A DNA stretch of 64,000 bases from Bacteroidales bacterium (lineage in GTDB: Bacteria > Bacteroidota > Bacteroidia > Bacteroidales > VadinHA17). Under the pieces are notes generated by a model that saw only the letters and a list, made by a program, of their open reading frames with translations, did not search any database and had not been told where the DNA came from. Shown piece by piece: positions 61,087-64,000 of the stretch (positions within the stretch are counted from its first letter, which is position 1; every line of letters starts with the position of its first letter). Where the stretch lies: the NCBI GenBank assembly GCA_009877105.1, contig WXFD01000023.1, positions 1 through 64,000 of the forward strand. Direction: 5' to 3'. The position numbers and the translations under genes were made by a program.

Positions 61087-64000
61087 TGCCGTTATCCGTG
61101 ACTTTTACCTTGCCGCCCGGGATACGTGAATAGCAGCTTTCCGAATACATGGCCTCGCACCAAACCGGAGGCTGATGGAATTCCCCTTTGTAAGCGGCAT
61201 TGAGGATAAGCAAATAAGTTTTGCTTTCACCCTGGTTCAGGCTGAAATAGGTGTTCACCCGGTCGTCCCTGAAATCGCGGTGGTCATAAACGCTTTCCTG
61301 TATTCCGTAATTGGCCTCAAACAGCCGGGTGTTCTGTATTTCCCATCCCGAGGGGACCATCTGTGTTAAGGCTATATTGTCGAGATTCAGGAACGTTTTA
61401 TTCGTCACTTTCACAACCATCATGAAATCAGTTCCCTGTACCAGGTTTCTGTGATCAATCTGCTTCAGTTCCATGTTGAGGTACTCAACACTCATGGTCA
61501 GTCCTTTTTCGGTCTGGGTGGCATCAGAAACCAGCGGAATCCCTTTCCTGACCAGGTTTGCATAAACGGGTTGGTCAGAGATGTTTTCCACAACAAGCCT
61601 GTTGGGGCCATTCCTGACCTGGAGCTCTTTGACGAAGATTTTCTTTTCGGGAACGGAAATCTCGGATTTTTCACCGTTAAGGGAAACGCTGATTTTCGCC
61701 GAACCCGGTTTGTCAGCGGAGACCAGCTGAGAGTATTTCATGTATGAAAACAATCCCCACGACAATGACTGGGTGCTGAACCAGCCGGCGGTATTCAACT
61801 CGTCACAGATTGCTCTTAGCAGGGGAAGGCCTTCGGCGTCCTTTTTCAGTAGTGTGAGGGTATATAGGATCACGGCCCTGTCGCGCATGCGGCTGCCGTA
61901 ATAGTATCCGGAATATTCTTCTTCGGTTCCGGTATTGCGCATGTCGAGCAGCCTGTCAGCGACTTCAGGTTTGCCGGAGGTAGCATAGGCCGCTGCGAGA
62001 AGCCATCTGGCCAGGCCGGGGAGATTCTGAATTTCCCTCATCCTGTTCATTGCACCTCTTTCCGGATCGCCGGCAAGGGCAAGAGTGAAGAGCCTGTATG
62101 CCTGATCGTTGGCTGATTGCCTGAATTTCGGGTCAAAGCGCCAGTCCTGTGCAGTCTTTTTCTGAAACCTTGTCCATTTCTGCCTGAAATTTCCGGGTAT
62201 GCTGTATCCCGTTCTTTCAGCTTCCGCCATAAAGTGACCCGCATATGATGTTACCCAGTTATCGGGCTGGTAGTTGCCGGGCCACATTGCGACTCCTCCG
62301 CCGGTCATCTGCCTGGAGACCACTTTTAAAACAGCTTCCTTAATATTTGTTGCAGACTTTTCGGCCTTTGCCCCGTCTCCTGCAATGCTGTGAAGCAATA
62401 ACTGGGGGAAAGCCGCAGAAATAATCTGTTCGGTGCAGCCGTGCGGATATTCAAGCAGGTAATCAAGCCATTTATCAAAATTAGCAGCAGGAAGATCGGA
62501 TAATTCAAGGGTGGCAGCATCGGATCCTGCGATCCCGAAAGGGTTGAATGAGGTTTCCCATTTTTCACCCCGTTTCAGCAATTTCTGCACGGCTCTGATC
62601 TCCGGTGGATTCGGGCTTCGGACGTCGATTTCAATCTCATGGACGGCTGTTTCCCCGCCCCCCGATACAGTAACCTTTATCACCTCCTTTCCTGTTTTTT
62701 CGGCAGTGGTAAACACAAGCCGGGTATCCGTTTCCCCCTGGCCGGCGACGGTGATGCTTTTCACCGGCTCATCGAACTTTATCAGGCTACCGGCTTCTGC
62801 CATCAGGTCAAGACTGGTTATATTGCTTTTCTGAACAAAAACAGTAACCGGCAATGTGACGCGTTCTCCCGGGCTCAGGACCCTGGGGGCGGTCGCAAGT
62901 ACCATCAGCGGATCCCTCACCAGCAGGCTCTTTTCGGCACTGCCGAATGCCCTTTCACTGCCTGCGATCACCATTGTTCTTATTGACCCCGTATACTGGG
63001 GAAGGGTAATGGTGTGGGTCCTGGATTTACCCGGCTGAAGAGTGAAGGGTCCGAGGAATTTTATCACCGGCCTGAACCTCTGCGCCTTGCCCGCCGATCT
63101 GTCAGTAATGGCTTCATCGCCTCCCGTGGCAAGAAGCCTTTCCAGGGTTCCCCCGAAAGCACCTAGAACATGGTCGTATACATCCCAGGTCCTGACGCCC
63201 AGGGCTTCACGGCCGTAAAAATAACTCCACGGATCGGGTGTCCTGAAAGCAGTAATATCCAGGAGTCCTTCGTCAACAACAGCCACGGTGTATGTCATCG
63301 GCTTCCTGTTTGCCTCACTCACGGTAATGTCAAAACTTTTTTGAGAGCGGATCTCATCGGGTGCGGAGATTACCGGATCCAGGCGGGTTGCAGGATCCTC
63401 AACCATAACAGGGACAATACCGTAAAGACGTATGGGCATGTCGTTCACGGTTTGTGCATGAGGCTGTATTACTGTTACGAATGCATAGCAATTAGGAGCC
63501 ATGCCGGGTTTTGCCTTAATGCTTACGACAGTGTTCCCCTTTGAAGCCGGGGTCCGGATCTCTTCCAGTACTGTTGACGAATTTTCAAGGGTGATTATTG
63601 CCCTGGAATTTTCGGGTGCGGGAAAGCTTAGCCGTATTTCTTCTCCAGGCGCATATTTTTCCTTATCGGTACTCACCGACAGCAGTGTTGCCCCGTCCGC
63701 ACTGCTTTTCATCCCGTATTCCCACGGCCAGTCGATAAGTATGATTTTACCCGTTGAATGTCCGCTGGCGGCTGTGGCGCGGATAAGGTATCTGCCCCAG
63801 TCATTCCTTCCTATATTGAACCGGAATGAGCCTGTACCGTTACTGGTTCGCAGATGATGGGTCAGCACGGGTTTGTAGCTGTTGTTTGAAATGTACGATG
63901 CAAGGTTTTCCTCGTCAGATTCCCACCACCACCTGTAATTTATCCTGTAGAAGTAAATGTCCACCCGGGTGTCAACCGGTTTTCCCTGGGGGTCGACTGT
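61079..64000 (-). CDS. Alpha-2-macroglobulin family protein, 5' part missing
   Basis: The frame is open to the window edge, so this is the C-terminal about 970 residues of a larger protein. It contains the MG/A2M domains (FDITVSEANRKPMTYTVAVV) and the thioester region YPHGCTEQ, in which Cys and Gln are retained. Bacterial A2M proteins sit in the periplasm and trap proteases that enter; with PBP1C they protect and repair the wall. The next gene on the same strand is pbpC (8-bp overlap). Start and signal lie outside the window. Confidence 0.92.
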   Translation of the reverse strand, partial: TVDPQGKPVDTRVDIYFYRINYRWWWESDEENLASYISNNSYKPVLTHHLRTSNGTGSFRFNIGRNDWGRYLIRATAASGHSTGKIILIDWPWEYGMKSSADGATLLSVSTDKEKYAPGEEIRLSFPAPENSRAIITLENSSTVLEEIRTPASKGNTVVSIKAKPGMAPNCYAFVTVIQPHAQTVNDMPIRLYGIVPVMVEDPATRLDPVISAPDEIRSQKSFDITVSEANRKPMTYTVAVVDEGLLDITAFRTPDPWSYFYGREALGVRTWDVYDHVLGAFGGTLERLLATGGDEAITDRSAGKAQRFRPVIKFLGPFTLQPGKSRTHTITLPQYTGSIRTMVIAGSERAFGSAEKSLLVRDPLMVLATAPRVLSPGERVTLPVTVFVQKSNITSLDLMAEAGSLIKFDEPVKSITVAGQGETDTRLVFTTAEKTGKEVIKVTVSGGGETAVHEIEIDVRSPNPPEIRAVQKLLKRGEKWETSFNPFGIAGSDAATLELSDLPAANFDKWLDYLLEYPHGCTEQIISAAFPQLLLHSIAGDGAKAEKSATNIKEAVLKVVSRQMTGGGVAMWPGNYQPDNWVTSYAGHFMAEAERTGYSIPGNFRQKWTRFQKKTAQDWRFDPKFRQSANDQAYRLFTLALAGDPERGAMNRMREIQNLPGLARWLLAAAYATSGKPEVADRLLDMRNTGTEEEYSGYYYGSRMRDRAVILYTLTLLKKDAEGLPLLRAICDELNTAGWFSTQSLSWGLFSYMKYSQLVSADKPGSAKISVSLNGEKSEISVPEKKIFVKELQVRNGPNRLVVENISDQPVYANLVRKGIPLVSDATQTEKGLTMSVEYLNMELKQIDHRNLVQGTDFMMVVKVTNKTFLNLDNIALTQMVPSGWEIQNTRLFEANYGIQESVYDHRDFRDDRVNTYFSLNQGESKTYLLILNAAYKGEFHQPPVWCEAMYSESCYSRIPGGKVKVTDNGIE

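Overview
The window looks like a chromosome segment of a Bacteroidota bacterium, probably of the order Bacteroidales in the wide sense. Supporting signs are a type IX secretion C-terminal sorting domain, a Bacteroidota-type tyrosine recombinase, a BT4734/VirE-N protein, DUF4197 and DUF4251 genes, and a TAnnTTTG promoter box just before a tRNA gene. It falls into two parts of clearly different base composition.

Left part (1 to about 24,775): an A+T-rich genomic island of about 23 kb inserted in the 3' half of a tRNA gene with anticodon CAT. A 43-bp direct repeat (1721-1763 and 24701-24743) marks its ends. The island carries an integrase with an excisionase-like gene near its left end. It also carries two paralogous lipoproteins with a shared cysteine-protease/transglutaminase-like C-terminal domain, a T9SS-secreted protein with a ruined zinc-protease motif, an MT-A70 methylase / STAS-like / PIN operon, a ParB-methylase fusion, a VirE-N protein behind a possible RNA pseudoknot, a ribbon-helix-helix protein, a serine recombinase with an unknown partner, a giant type ISP restriction-modification enzyme, a small protein with caspase-like His-Gly and Cys motifs, and a two-gene CBASS (CD-NTase plus 2TM SLATT effector). 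No relaxase or type IV secretion gene is visible, so this is a defence and modification island that can probably excise and integrate but not transfer by itself. Left of the island lie a tract of palindromic hexamer repeats, a third copy of the integrase-arm-like repeat and an FRG-domain gene, which together suggest an older element at the same tRNA.

Right part (24,783-64,000): ordinary chromosomal genes of higher G+C, nearly gapless. Leftward genes 24.9-30.0 kb: an MFS exporter, an outer-membrane barrel and an mtnA-aldolase-mtnP operon for 5'-methylthioadenosine salvage. Then a hydrolase, a TetR regulator, lgt and an Ig-like lipoprotein. From 35.4 to 41.3 kb a rightward operon has two ROK kinases, a CBM9-like protein, a PPi-type phosphofructokinase, a PIG-L deacetylase and a SIS protein, suggesting amino-sugar use. 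Next come a membrane protein, an acyl-CoA synthetase, ispD, a DUF4197 lipoprotein, a GNAT-like protein, a GH29 alpha-L-fucosidase and tRNA-Val(GAC).

The last 16 kb hold mostly leftward genes: a DUF4251 protein, a second PIG-L enzyme, a YncE-phosphoesterase with a lipid kinase and a DedA-ATP-grasp fusion upstream, pruA, a DUF2007 protein, a Nudix hydrolase, and pbpC with an alpha-2-macroglobulin gene that runs off the window. A CorA transporter with an altered GMN signature lies between on the other strand.

All assignments come from reading motifs and gene context by eye; no database search was run.
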